Assembly: GCF_002216065.1 (NCBI RefSeq)
Contig: NZ_CP022282.1
Span: 2,294,001-2,358,000 of the forward strand
Direction: 5' to 3'
Length of the DNA stretch: 64,000 nt
DNA from: Chryseobacterium sp. T16E-39
Lineage (GTDB): Bacteria > Bacteroidota > Bacteroidia > Flavobacteriales > Weeksellaceae
This document shows, piece after piece, positions 10,946 to 19,433 of the stretch. The position numbers and the translations under genes were made by a program. The stretch's first letter is position 1, and each line of letters opens with the position of its first letter. Below the pieces are notes generated by a model. That model saw only the letters and a list, made by a program, of their open reading frames with translations. It had not been told where the DNA came from and did no database searches.

Positions 10946-11500
10946 TTAAAATTTCACAGATGGAACTTCTCTTTCAGCTATATTTTCCAGCTCAAAGAAT
11001 GGCGATTTCTCAAACTTGTACATATTCGCAATGATATTACTTGGAAAAGATTCTACCAGCGTATTATTTTCACGAACGGTTCCGTTATAATACCTTCTTG
11101 ACTTCTCAATATCATTCTCTATAGAAGTAAGTTCTGATTGCAATTGTTGGAAGTTTGCATTTGCTTTAAGATCCGGATATTGTTCAGCTACGGCAAAGAG
11201 ATTCATCATTGCCTGATTAAGATTTTTCTCAGCAGCCTCTTTACCCTCAACCGAATTAGCACCAACAGCCTGATTTCTCGCTCTTGTAACACTGTCTAAT
11301 GTTTCTCGTTCATGGCTTGCATATCCTTTCACTGTTTCTACAAGGTTGGGAATAAGGTCATGACGTTTTTTCAACATCACATCAATACTACTCCAAGCTT
11401 CCTGTACCAGGTTTCTTAATCTGACCAAACGGTTATAAATGGAAACTCCATATAAAAGAAACAAAACAACTACAGCGATGATGATAATAATTGCGATCAT
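10946..11500 (-). CDS. lemA: LemA family protein
   Basis: 184 aa. One N-terminal transmembrane helix (residues 2-18) precedes a coiled, all-helical domain carrying the family signature YNRLVRLRNLVQEAWSSIDV and later KKRHDLIPNLVETVKGY. LemA proteins are anchored in the inner membrane; their molecular role is not settled. First gene of a two-gene operon with the DUF2207 protein. Confidence 0.94.
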   Translation of the reverse strand: MIAIIIIIAVVVLFLLYGVSIYNRLVRLRNLVQEAWSSIDVMLKKRHDLIPNLVETVKGYASHERETLDSVTRARNQAVGANSVEGKEAAEKNLNQAMMNLFAVAEQYPDLKANANFQQLQSELTSIENDIEKSRRYYNGTVRENNTLVESFPSNIIANMYKFEKSPFFELENIAEREVPSVKF

Positions 11501-11557
11501 AAATTATTGGTTTTATTAACGCTAAAAATACTATTTTTTCAGTTACCAGCTTCATAA

Positions 11558-11588
11558 AAAAAAGCGTTCAGTAAACTGAACACTTTCG
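11558..11588 (-). terminator. Terminator of the NIL-domain gene
   Basis: Stem AAAGCGTTCAG / CTGAACACTTT (one mismatch) with a 4-nt loop; on the minus strand it is followed by eight T. It lies 25 bp past the NIL gene stop. Confidence 0.8.
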
Positions 11589-11612
11589 TAATTAAAACTA
11601 TATGAATCTCCC

Positions 11613-11927
11613 CTAAAAATACTTCCTGCAGACATACTCCACACTGGTATTTAAAAGTTTATTTTTATTCAGATAAAGCTCAAGCTGCTTGCGGTCATCT
11701 GAATTTGCATTAATATATAACTGAACCGAACCAAAACTACGTCCTTCAACATATTCCACATTCGCCGATAAGACCCTGTGATAGATCCCAAACTGATTGC
11801 ACATGTCACTTAAAATATTTTCAAACTTCATTTTCCCGTTTAATTCTATTTCAAGTATAAATTCTTTTTTGGGCAGGTTGATTTTATTTTGTAGAACCTG
11901 CAAGGTTTGACTTTGTGTAATCATCAC
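11613..11927 (-). CDS. Free-standing NIL-domain protein
   Basis: 104 aa. The region around GIYHRVLSANVEYVEGRSFGSVQLYI resembles the NIL ligand-binding domain normally fused to the C-terminus of methionine ABC transporter ATPases (MetN), including the N-x-E-Y-x-x-G-R-x-x-G core. No ATPase or permease gene lies beside it. It has its own promoter element and terminator, so it is a monocistronic small regulator or ligand binder rather than a broken metN. A role in methionine sensing is inference from the domain only. Confidence 0.7.
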   Translation of the reverse strand: MMITQSQTLQVLQNKINLPKKEFILEIELNGKMKFENILSDMCNQFGIYHRVLSANVEYVEGRSFGSVQLYINANSDDRKQLELYLNKNKLLNTSVEYVCRKYF

Positions 11928-11984
11928 TTAAGATTTTTGGTTAGACTATTGATTTTACATTTTCCTGTTTCGTTAAATCTTTAG

Positions 11985-11992
11985 CAAAAATA
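11985..11992 (-). promoter_or_regulatory. -7 element TATTTTTG for the NIL-domain gene
   Basis: Exact TAnnTTTG on the minus strand with about 57 bp to the ATG. This is too short a leader for a SAM riboswitch. Confidence 0.5.
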
Positions 11993-11993
11993 T

Positions 11994-12036
11994 AAAAAAA
12001 TATTAGTCCACCAAATTAGTAGACTAATATTTTTTA
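11994..12036. terminator. Terminator after the YiiX-like gene
   Basis: Stem TATTAGTC / GACTAATA (12001-12008 and 12022-12029), extended by A-run and T-run pairing. It separates the YiiX-like operon from the NIL gene. Confidence 0.7.
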
Positions 12037-12080
12037 ATTTTAACAAAAAAAAAGAGAAGCACTACACTTCCCTTTATCTA

Positions 12081-12731
12081 TTAAAATTCTTTAATTCTCT
12101 CCAATTTATCTGAAGCAGCCAAACCATTCGGATTACAACCAAGCTGTCCTTCAGGCACTTTCAGTTTTCTCTTACTATAGAAATCCTCCCAAAAAGCATT
12201 TGTTTTCCCTGTTTTTGGATCAATAAATGTCATCGGTTCTAATTTAAAAATATGATCATCCCTGAATGCTCTTTCGATAAAATCAGAACAGTAATATGAG
12301 TTATCATCTAAAATGTAGTTGAAATTATACGGTTTTCCTACCATAGACTCTGCTTTTGCCAGCGCTGAAGGAATGGTAGGTTGATAATCATCTTTTAGCC
12401 TATAAAGCACAACATCCTGATTGTGAATCATCTGATTATTCATAAACCCTTTAAAGGATTGCTTCTGAGAACCCCCTTTCGGGGCTGCATGTAATACAAA
12501 AAATGATTTTCCCTCTTTCTTTAGAATACCAATATGATCAAAAGAAGCATTTTTCTGCTTTTGTGTAACATTATTGATCGCTCCCGAAAGCCCTGATTCT
12601 TTTGCTGTCACAAAAAGCAAATCTCCATTTTTAAGTCCTTCCGTAGGCCAGCTTTTACATCCCGTTATCAAAAACAGGAAGCTCACCCACATCATCTGCC
12701 GTATCACCTTATCTTTTAAAATTCGACTCAT
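12081..12731 (-). CDS. YiiX/YebB-like NlpC/P60 cysteine hydrolase, lipoprotein
   Basis: 216 aa. Lipoprotein signal with Cys25 (LITGC). The permuted papain-like fold is suggested by His66 in SFDHIGI and Cys148 in YYCSDFIERAF, the order His before Cys being typical of the YiiX group. Proteins of this family are predicted amidases or peptidases of the envelope. The start overlaps the end of the upstream DUF1801 gene by 23 bp, so they are translationally coupled. Confidence 0.85.
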   Translation of the reverse strand: MSRILKDKVIRQMMWVSFLFLITGCKSWPTEGLKNGDLLFVTAKESGLSGAINNVTQKQKNASFDHIGILKKEGKSFFVLHAAPKGGSQKQSFKGFMNNQMIHNQDVVLYRLKDDYQPTIPSALAKAESMVGKPYNFNYILDDNSYYCSDFIERAFRDDHIFKLEPMTFIDPKTGKTNAFWEDFYSKRKLKVPEGQLGCNPNGLAASDKLERIKEF

Positions 12732-13164
12732 AACAATTAATCCAATCTTCTACTGTCATTTTTTTACTTAGTTCTGCAATTAATTCAAATGGAATATCCT
12801 CCATTTTTTTAAAACGGATACAAGATTTTCCCATATCCAGCTTTTTCCTGGAATGTTTAGGATATTCATTAACAAACCAGTCGAGAAGTTCCGGTTTTGC
12901 ATAGATCCCCATATGGTATAATGCGATAAAATTCTTTTGGGAAGCCAGGCTAATAAAAGGCAAGGGTGATCCCGGCGAACAGTGATACCCCGCAGGATAG
13001 GTCTCCAAAGGCACAGCCCAGCCCACCATCCCGTAACTGGTATTATTGATAAAACCTTTTGGTAAATTATGATCAACGGTGTCAAATAGCTTCCTGAAAG
13101 TTTCTTTCCGGTCTTCAGGAATCTGCGTGATATAATCTTCTACAGAGATGGCTTTGATTTGCAT
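12709..13164 (-). CDS. DUF1801 domain protein
   Basis: 151 aa soluble protein. The pattern with VEDYITQIPEDRKETFRKL at the start and SYGMVGWAVPLETYPAGYH further on matches DUF1801 (YdhG-like). Function not known; related folds bind iron-sulfur scaffolds or small ligands. It precedes and overlaps the YiiX-like gene. Confidence 0.85.
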   Translation of the reverse strand: MQIKAISVEDYITQIPEDRKETFRKLFDTVDHNLPKGFINNTSYGMVGWAVPLETYPAGYHCSPGSPLPFISLASQKNFIALYHMGIYAKPELLDWFVNEYPKHSRKKLDMGKSCIRFKKMEDIPFELIAELSKKMTVEDWINCYESNFKR

Positions 13165-13239
13165 AATTAAACAGTTGTATTCGTTTTCAAATTAACAAAA
13201 TTTAAAGCCAACTTAATACATTTATATTTAAAATAAAAA

Positions 13240-13280
13240 AAGACAGCTATAAAGATATAGCTGTCCCTATTTTTATGACT
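13240..13280 (-). terminator. Terminator of the T9SS protein gene at 13291
   Basis: Perfect 10-bp stem GACAGCTATA / TATAGCTGTC with a 4-nt loop; minus-strand T-run follows. Confidence 0.85.
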
Positions 13281-13290
13281 TTTATAAAAA

Positions 13291-15078
13291 CTATTGTTTA
13301 ATAGCCTTTACTGTAGTTTTCGAACCATCTTTGAATTGAATATTCACAAAATACAATCCTGCATTCAATGTACTTAAATTGATTTCTTTCGTCGGATTTT
13401 CAATTGTTTTCAAAAGTCTTCCTGATACATCAGTAACGGTTACCGTCTTCAGATCCCTTGTATCTGAAATATACAACATATCTTTGAATGGATTCGGATG
13501 AACACTAACTGTTTTTTTATTTCCATTAACTTCAGAAGTTCCTAATTGTGCAGATTCCACAATGAAGTTATCAACATAGAAATTATAATCAGGAGCATCA
13601 TTCACTGTTCCGTCACTTCCATAAAAAGCAAATACCGTATTAGCACTCGTATTAGTAGTTAAATCATAAGAATAGGTGGTAGATGTATTTGAAGCAGCAT
13701 TATTTACATCCCATGTCTGCAATACATTCCATGTGCTTCCCCCATCATTAGAAACCATGAATTGAATTATATCATCAGATCCCATTGGAGAAGCTGCTGT
13801 ACCGGAATAAGTGGTTGCTCCATAATCAAATTTCACTCTGTAACCACCCGCAGAAAGATCAAATGGTACTGTTTTCAACCATCCAATACTATTGGTCGTA
13901 TAAAGATTAATTCTTGCAGATCCCGATCCTGTAACATTTAAGAATCCATCTTCTACCCAATACGTGCTGGTTCCAGTTGGTCCTGTTGCAGGCGTCCCTC
14001 CTGAAAGGTTAGTTGCCCAACAGTTACCTGGGAAAGGACTAAAGGTATTCGTATATGCAGGTACCATCGCACCACATAAAGTGGTAAAACTACCACCAAT
14101 AGACCATCCGCTCTGGCTGGTAGCAGTCGTACAATTTGTTCTCACCCAATAATAATAAGTGGTTGAAGAGGCTAAGCCTCCGATCGTAGTTGATGTTCCG
14201 GTAATCCCTGTCATATTAGGACTCGTAGCACTTGTAGGTGGTGTATTTGTCGTGCTGTAATACAGATCATAACTTGCTGCTGTCGTCGTTGGCGGGATCG
14301 TCCAGGAAACTTGTGCCGAGTTTGATGAAAGGGTACCTACAGGCTGAAGAGTCGGAGCTGAACAATCTGTAAAAGCATCAGCAGAAAATGCAAAAATATT
14401 CGAAATTCCTGTTCCACCAATTTTTGCAATGGTGATACTTTGTATAGGTTTTGTCACATTACCTGCATCAATATTTAATACAGCCTGATACAATCTGGGA
14501 TCAGAACTACTCGCCTCCAGAACATCATTCGTTCTGTTGATTCTTCCAATTCCTTGAATTGCAAAGTTAGATCCATAGTACCAGTCAGAAAGACTTAAAC
14601 TAGGAAATACCTGAGTAGTATTATCCGTAAAAGTTACTGTAGCACTTACTGAAGATGGACCACTTCCACTGGTTGAAAGCATATACAATTTAAAAGCAGC
14701 CTTTGGAGTCCCGAAAACCAATGTCCCACTTTCTCCCGATAGAGAAAGTCTCAATGAATTATTCGCACTTAAATCTGCCAACTGAAAACTTAGTCCTGGC
14801 GTGCTTGCTGCAACAGAATTAATAGTTCCGTTAGCTGGAATACCATAAGTAAGTGGCGCACTTGAAGAGGTTAACTGAAAGTCTCTAGCAACAAAAGCAA
14901 ATGAAACCCCATCCACATCTGTCGTTGTAGAAGTCATGGATGAACCGATCCCATTAGCAATAACATCTGCTGTGTACCCGGATTGAACCGGCATTGTTTG
15001 AAAATTTTGCGCCGCCGCATTGGACGCTAAAAACAGAGCACAAGTACTTAATGCTCCAAAAAGTCGATTTATTTTCAT
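13291..15078 (-). CDS. T9SS type A cargo protein with fibronectin III domain
   Basis: 595 aa secreted protein. It has a signal peptide (through SNAAAQ), a Ser/Thr-rich N-terminal beta domain, one fibronectin type III module around residues 235-330 (APTLQPVGTLSSNSAQVSW through TTYYYWVRTNC), a jelly-roll-like region at about 335-505, and a type A sorting domain at the C-terminus (SVHPNPFKDMLYI, ending KTTVKAIKQ). The sorting domain directs outer membrane passage by the type IX system. No enzymatic motif is recognised; adhesin or surface protein is the best guess. Confidence 0.88.
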   Translation of the reverse strand: MKINRLFGALSTCALFLASNAAAQNFQTMPVQSGYTADVIANGIGSSMTSTTTDVDGVSFAFVARDFQLTSSSAPLTYGIPANGTINSVAASTPGLSFQLADLSANNSLRLSLSGESGTLVFGTPKAAFKLYMLSTSGSGPSSVSATVTFTDNTTQVFPSLSLSDWYYGSNFAIQGIGRINRTNDVLEASSSDPRLYQAVLNIDAGNVTKPIQSITIAKIGGTGISNIFAFSADAFTDCSAPTLQPVGTLSSNSAQVSWTIPPTTTAASYDLYYSTTNTPPTSATSPNMTGITGTSTTIGGLASSTTYYYWVRTNCTTATSQSGWSIGGSFTTLCGAMVPAYTNTFSPFPGNCWATNLSGGTPATGPTGTSTYWVEDGFLNVTGSGSARINLYTTNSIGWLKTVPFDLSAGGYRVKFDYGATTYSGTAASPMGSDDIIQFMVSNDGGSTWNVLQTWDVNNAASNTSTTYSYDLTTNTSANTVFAFYGSDGTVNDAPDYNFYVDNFIVESAQLGTSEVNGNKKTVSVHPNPFKDMLYISDTRDLKTVTVTDVSGRLLKTIENPTKEINLSTLNAGLYFVNIQFKDGSKTTVKAIKQ

Positions 15079-15343
15079 AGTAATTGAATATTAGCTCAGT
15101 AAATTTATAAAAAAACCAACACAAAACAATTTTATTTAAACAATATATAATAATTTAATATTATAGGATATATAATCTACAATAATTAAAGTAGAAACTA
15201 AAAACAATCATCAATCGACTGGAAAACCGGAATATTAAAAAGATAATCAGGTGATTATGTATCTCCACGCTAAAAAAGAGCCTAAAACTGCAAATATGCG
15301 TATATAGTATTCCTTATAATTTTAATATTGAAAAATTAAGTGT

Positions 15344-15351
15344 TATTTTTG
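15344..15351 (+). promoter_or_regulatory. -7 element TATTTTTG for the aminotransferase operon
   Basis: Exact TAnnTTTG, 20 bp upstream of the ATG at 15372. The 293 bp divergent region otherwise shows only AT-rich sequence. Confidence 0.55.
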
Positions 15352-15371
15352 CCATACAAATTTTTTAAACA

Positions 15372-16577
15372 ATGCCTAATATTTCAAACAGAGCGCAACA
15401 TATGCCACCGTCGCCGGTAAGAAAACTGGTTCCTTTTTCTCTTTTAGCAAAACAAAAAGGAATCAAAGTATATCATCTTAATATCGGACAGCCGGATATT
15501 GAAACTCCTGAAAAGGCTCTAAATGCTTTAAAAAATATTGATTTAAAAGTATTGGAATATGCCCTTTCCGAAGGAAACCTGGAATATAGAAAGGCACTGA
15601 CAGATTATTACCATTCTCTGGGTTTTAATGATCTTACTCCTGATAACTTTATTGTAACCAATGGAGGTTCCGAAGCACTTAATTTTGCGATTTCCACATT
15701 ATGTGATGATGGTGACGAAGTGATTATCCCTGAACCTTATTATGCAAATTATAACGGATTTACAAGTACATTCAATGTACATGTAGTTGCAGTTCCTTCA
15801 ACAATAGAAACGGGTTTTGCCTTACCTCCTATCGAAGAATTTGAGAAAAAAATAACGGAGAAAACAAGAGCTATTGTGATCTGTAATCCTGGAAACCCAA
15901 CAGGATATCTTTACACTCGTGAAGAACTTCAAAAACTAGCAGAAATTGCTTTAAAATATGATATCGTTGTTATTTCTGATGAAGTATACAGAGAATATGT
16001 ATACGACGGAAAACAGCAGGTATCTATGCTTTCTTTTCCTGAATTAAGTGAGAACTGTATCATTATTGATTCTGAGTCTAAGCGCTATTCTATGTGTGGT
16101 GTAAGAATTGGCTGTATGATTACACGTTCCAAGAAAATTCGTGATGCAGCAATGCTTTTTGCACAGGCAAGATTAAGCCCTGTCCTTTTAGGCCAAATTG
16201 CCGCTACAGCAGCTCACCAGAATGATGGAGCTTATATCCGCGCAGTAAGAGAAGAGTATACGCATAGAAGAAATGTATTAGTTGATTTATTAAATGCAAT
16301 TCCAGGAGTTATCTGTCCGAAACCAAAAGGTGCTTTTTACTGTGTAGCAGAACTTCCAGTGGATGATACTGAAAAATTCGCTCAGTGGTTATTGGAAAAA
16401 TTCTCTCTTAACAACGAAACAATTATGGTAGCACCGGCAGGAGGTTTCTATAGCAATCCTGAGCTGGGTAAAAAACAGGTAAGAATTGCGTATGTATTAA
16501 AGGAACAAGACTTAAAAAGAAGTGTTGAGATCCTTAAAGAAGCATTGAAACAATATAAATTAGAATTCAATCTATAA
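15372..16577 (+). CDS. PLP-dependent aminotransferase, class I
   Basis: 401 aa cytoplasmic enzyme of the aspartate aminotransferase fold. Visible motifs are GGSEALNFA (cofactor phosphate binding), NPGNPTG, SDEVYREYVYDG and ESKRYSMCGVRIG, which carries the PLP-binding Lys and the substrate-carboxylate Arg region. The substrate is probably Asp or an aromatic amino acid, but this subgroup is not resolvable by eye. It heads a three-gene operon with a lipoprotein (9 bp gap) and murB. Confidence 0.9.
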   Translation: MPNISNRAQHMPPSPVRKLVPFSLLAKQKGIKVYHLNIGQPDIETPEKALNALKNIDLKVLEYALSEGNLEYRKALTDYYHSLGFNDLTPDNFIVTNGGSEALNFAISTLCDDGDEVIIPEPYYANYNGFTSTFNVHVVAVPSTIETGFALPPIEEFEKKITEKTRAIVICNPGNPTGYLYTREELQKLAEIALKYDIVVISDEVYREYVYDGKQQVSMLSFPELSENCIIIDSESKRYSMCGVRIGCMITRSKKIRDAAMLFAQARLSPVLLGQIAATAAHQNDGAYIRAVREEYTHRRNVLVDLLNAIPGVICPKPKGAFYCVAELPVDDTEKFAQWLLEKFSLNNETIMVAPAGGFYSNPELGKKQVRIAYVLKEQDLKRSVEILKEALKQYKLEFNL

Positions 16578-16586
16578 AATATAAAG

Positions 16587-17081
16587 ATGTCAGCAATAAA
16601 AAACTTCGTTTTGAAAAGTACATTTTCAATGTTTTTATTGCTGATATTTTCTTGTTCCAATAAAGAACAAACTTCTTCTGCTCCAAAAGACCCTAATGAG
16701 ATTACCTTTATCAGTGTTTCAAATATCGGTGGCGATCTGGGAGAGTACAGAATGATAAAAATTACTAAAGATTCAATCTCTTTAGAACAAGGCAGCACCG
16801 CAAAAAAAACACACAAATACTGGGGTTCTCCGCTTGATATTAAAAACTGGAAGTTATTGGTTTCTACAATCGATGTAAAGACCCTGAATGAAATTAAAAG
16901 TTCACCAAGTGCTCAATCTGTGGATGGCATAGATGAGACTTTTCAGATAAGGACTCCTAAAAAGGCTCATGTCTATGTGAATTCCTATCATGATACCATT
17001 CATTATCCGCAGCTACAAATGCTTAAAGATAAAATAGAAGAAATTCTTCCGAAAGAATACCAACAAATCTATGCAAGATAA
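16587..17081 (+). CDS. Hypothetical lipoprotein
   Basis: 164 aa. Signal peptide with lipobox ending FSCSNK near residue 23, then a Lys/Ser-rich domain with no motif I recognise. It starts 9 bp after the aminotransferase and its end overlaps murB by 11 bp, so it is expressed with both. The function is unknown; envelope placement fits the murB context. Confidence 0.8.
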   Translation: MSAIKNFVLKSTFSMFLLLIFSCSNKEQTSSAPKDPNEITFISVSNIGGDLGEYRMIKITKDSISLEQGSTAKKTHKYWGSPLDIKNWKLLVSTIDVKTLNEIKSSPSAQSVDGIDETFQIRTPKKAHVYVNSYHDTIHYPQLQMLKDKIEEILPKEYQQIYAR

Positions 17082-18084
17082 TTTTTCTCTAAAACCGTAT
17101 AATACTTTTGGTGTTGAAGCTATATCAAGATATTTCGCGGAAATTCATACCATTGAGGAGTTAAAAGAAGCAATCCTTTTTTCTTCTTCTCATTCGTTAC
17201 CCATTTTATTTTTAGGCGGCGGAAGTAATGTATTGCTTACAAAAGACTTTGAAGGGGTAGCTATTCAAATTAACCTTAAAGGTATTATTGAGGAAAGTGT
17301 AGATGACCATAGTATTTTAGTCACTGCAAAAGCAGGTGAAAACTGGCATGAATTTGTGATGTATTGCCTGGCAAAAAACTACGGCGGGCTAGAAAATCTT
17401 TCTTTGATTCCGGGAAATGTAGGAACTTCCCCCATGCAGAATATCGGAGCTTACGGAACGGAAATCAAAGATATTTTTGTCAAGTGTTCCGTTTTGAACT
17501 TAGATACATTAGAAATTGAAACTTTCGATCTGGAAAAATGCAGATTTGGTTATAGAGATTCTATTTTTAAACAGGAAGGAAAAGGTAAATATGTGATCCT
17601 GGAAGTAACGTTCAGATTAACTAAAAAAGATCATATCATCAAAACCGAATATGGTGCTATTACCGCTGAGTTGGAAAAATTACATATCGAAGCTCCCACT
17701 ATTCAGGATGTCTCTAAAGCTGTCATCAATATCAGACAAAGCAAACTGCCCGACCCAAAAATTACAGGAAATGCAGGAAGCTTTTTTAAAAATCCAACCA
17801 TTTCCCTATCTCAATTTGAAGATTTGAAATTAAAATTCGCAAACATTCAAGGATATCCAAACGGAAACCAAGTCAAAGTTCCGGCCGGATGGTTAATTGA
17901 GCAGTGCGGCTGGAAAGGAAGACAAATCGGAAATGTTGCTTCACACCAGTTACAATCTTTAGTTATTATCAATGCTACCGGAAATGCTACAGGAAAGGAG
18001 ATTTTTGATTTTTCAACACAGATAATTAATTCTGTGAAAGAGAAATTTGGAATAGAACTCGAACGGGAAGTGAATATTATATAA
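17071..18084 (+). CDS. murB: UDP-N-acetylmuramate dehydrogenase MurB
   Basis: NADPH- and FAD-dependent reduction of the MurA product to UDP-MurNAc. Motifs: GGGSNVLL (FAD phosphate binding), GNVGTSPMQNIGAYG, FGYRDSIFK and GNAGSFFKNP, whose Ser donates the proton. 337 aa with the YRxS-type insert indicates a type I enzyme. It overlaps the lipoprotein gene by 11 bp and ends in a clear terminator. Confidence 0.97.
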   Translation: MQDNFSLKPYNTFGVEAISRYFAEIHTIEELKEAILFSSSHSLPILFLGGGSNVLLTKDFEGVAIQINLKGIIEESVDDHSILVTAKAGENWHEFVMYCLAKNYGGLENLSLIPGNVGTSPMQNIGAYGTEIKDIFVKCSVLNLDTLEIETFDLEKCRFGYRDSIFKQEGKGKYVILEVTFRLTKKDHIIKTEYGAITAELEKLHIEAPTIQDVSKAVINIRQSKLPDPKITGNAGSFFKNPTISLSQFEDLKLKFANIQGYPNGNQVKVPAGWLIEQCGWKGRQIGNVASHQLQSLVIINATGNATGKEIFDFSTQIINSVKEKFGIELEREVNII

Positions 18085-18089
18085 TACAT

Positions 18090-18119
18090 AAAACAGTCAT
18101 CTTTCTGACTGTTTTTTTA
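18090..18119 (+). terminator. Terminator after murB
   Basis: Stem AAACAGTCA / TGACTGTTT with a 6-nt loop, followed by a T-run. Confidence 0.88.
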
Positions 18120-18171
18120 TTTAATTAAGACAAAAAAATATTATTTTCGTTTAGAATTTAAAAAACACAAT

Positions 18172-18975
18172 ATGAAAATAGCTATTCTGGGAGCAGGAAA
18201 TATGGGACTATCATTCTCAAAATCCTTTTTGAAATATGAATTGATAAAGCCTCAAGACCTGCATCTGATTACAAGAAATGAATCTAAATTCACTAAAATT
18301 TCGGAAGAGTTTCCAAAGTCAAAAATTTCAACTTTCTCCGAAGTCAAAGAACTGGATGCAGATCTTATTATCATCGCCGTTAAACCTCAGGATTTCCAGA
18401 ATGTTGTAGATACCCTTCAATTTTCTTTAAAGGAAAATCAAATGATTTTATCCATTATGGCCGGAATTAAAATCGAAAAGATCCAGAAATTATTAAACCA
18501 CCCTTTGGTTGTAAGAGCTATGCCTAACTCTCCTACTCTTTTGGGGATGGGCATTACAGGATATACCGCCGCAGATGGTATTTCTTTCAGCCAACTTATT
18601 AATATTGAAAGATTACTCAACAGTACAGGAAGATCGGTATATCTGGAAAATGAAGAGCTATTAGACGGCGTGACCGCTCTATCCGGTAGTGGTCCTGCCT
18701 ATTTCTATTACATTGTTGATGCCATGATCAAAGCCGGTGTTGAAATGGGAATTGAAGAAAATTTATCTAAACTTTTCGTTAAACAGACCATGCTTGGTGC
18801 TTATCATCTGATGAATAACTCTGAAAAAAGCCTTGAAGAACTGATAAAAGATGTGGCTTCAAAAGGGGGTACCACAGAGGCCGCTATAAAAACTTTTGAG
18901 GAAAATAGCCTGACAGAGGTTTTAAAGAAAGGAATTTTAAACGCAGAGAACAGAGCTAAAGAACTAAACGGCTAA
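18172..18975 (+). CDS. proC: Pyrroline-5-carboxylate reductase ProC
   Basis: Last step of proline synthesis, NAD(P)H-dependent, cytoplasmic. N-terminal Rossmann motif AILGAGNMG (residues 3-11) and the C-terminal signature beginning SGSGPAYFYYIVDAM with KGGTTEAA. 267 aa is standard. Single gene; its 3' end overlaps the convergent VanZ-like gene by 20 bp. Confidence 0.96.
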   Translation: MKIAILGAGNMGLSFSKSFLKYELIKPQDLHLITRNESKFTKISEEFPKSKISTFSEVKELDADLIIIAVKPQDFQNVVDTLQFSLKENQMILSIMAGIKIEKIQKLLNHPLVVRAMPNSPTLLGMGITGYTAADGISFSQLINIERLLNSTGRSVYLENEELLDGVTALSGSGPAYFYYIVDAMIKAGVEMGIEENLSKLFVKQTMLGAYHLMNNSEKSLEELIKDVASKGGTTEAAIKTFEENSLTEVLKKGILNAENRAKELNG

Positions 18976-19378
18976 AATTACGTTCGATCCATCGACACAT
19001 TAGCCACCCGAGACAAACACCCAGTGTATTAAGAATTACGTCATCTACCTCACAGATTCCCATCCGTGTAAAATACTGTAAAGCTTCAACAATGATAATT
19101 GCTGATAAAAAGGTAAAAACAAGATTTTTGAGACTACTGAGTTTTGGAAATACCCAACCGAGAAAACCAAAAGGGACGAACATAACTACATTCCCCAACA
19201 CAACGGTAACAATATCTTTCCATAAAATTGTTTCTTTAATATACCATAATGTAGATAAAACCGGTTCCATTCTTACCACATTATCTTCATATTGAGTTCT
19301 GCCCATCCCTAAAAACATCAGATACAGTAAAACCAGGGTATAGGGAAGAATAATCAGTTTGTAAAATTTCTTTAACAT
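18956..19378 (-). CDS. VanZ-like family membrane protein
   Basis: About 140 aa with four hydrophobic segments; GNVVMFVPFGFLGWVFP and EALQYFTRMGICEVDDVILNTLGVCLGW match the VanZ-like family. The role in flavobacteria is unknown; the family name comes from teicoplanin resistance in enterococci and does not imply resistance here. The start is placed at the ATG at 19378 rather than an upstream TTG at 19387, because that TTG falls inside the -7 promoter element. Confidence 0.85.
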   Translation of the reverse strand: MLKKFYKLIILPYTLVLLYLMFLGMGRTQYEDNVVRMEPVLSTLWYIKETILWKDIVTVVLGNVVMFVPFGFLGWVFPKLSSLKNLVFTFLSAIIIVEALQYFTRMGICEVDDVILNTLGVCLGWLMCRWIERNFSRLVL

Positions 19379-19384
19379 CAATTG

Positions 19385-19392
19385 CAAATTTA
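19385..19392 (-). promoter_or_regulatory. -7 element TAAATTTG before the VanZ-like gene
   Basis: Exact TAnnTTTG on the minus strand, 6 nt from the start codon, predicting a leaderless transcript. It is back to back with the lnt promoter at 19409. Confidence 0.55.
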
Positions 19393-19408
19393 TTCATTTC
19401 AAAAACAT

Positions 19409-19416
19409 TAAATTTG
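19409..19416 (+). promoter_or_regulatory. -7 element TAAATTTG for lnt
   Basis: Exact TAnnTTTG 17 bp before the lnt ATG; a TTG at 19382-19384 could serve as -33 with 24 bp spacing. Confidence 0.5.
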
Positions 19417-19433
19417 TGTGTTAATCTAATTTA

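Noticed and set aside
11613..11927. NIL gene as a metN pseudogene fragment
   Set aside because: Complete domain, own promoter element and own terminator and no ATPase remnants around it.
11928..12000. SAM riboswitch upstream of the NIL gene
   Set aside because: The leader after the predicted promoter is about 60 nt, too short, and no riboswitch-like pairing is seen.
12709..12731. Overlap of the DUF1801 and YiiX-like genes as possible frameshift
   Set aside because: Both have complete domain signatures and own starts; a 23 bp overlap is normal coupling.
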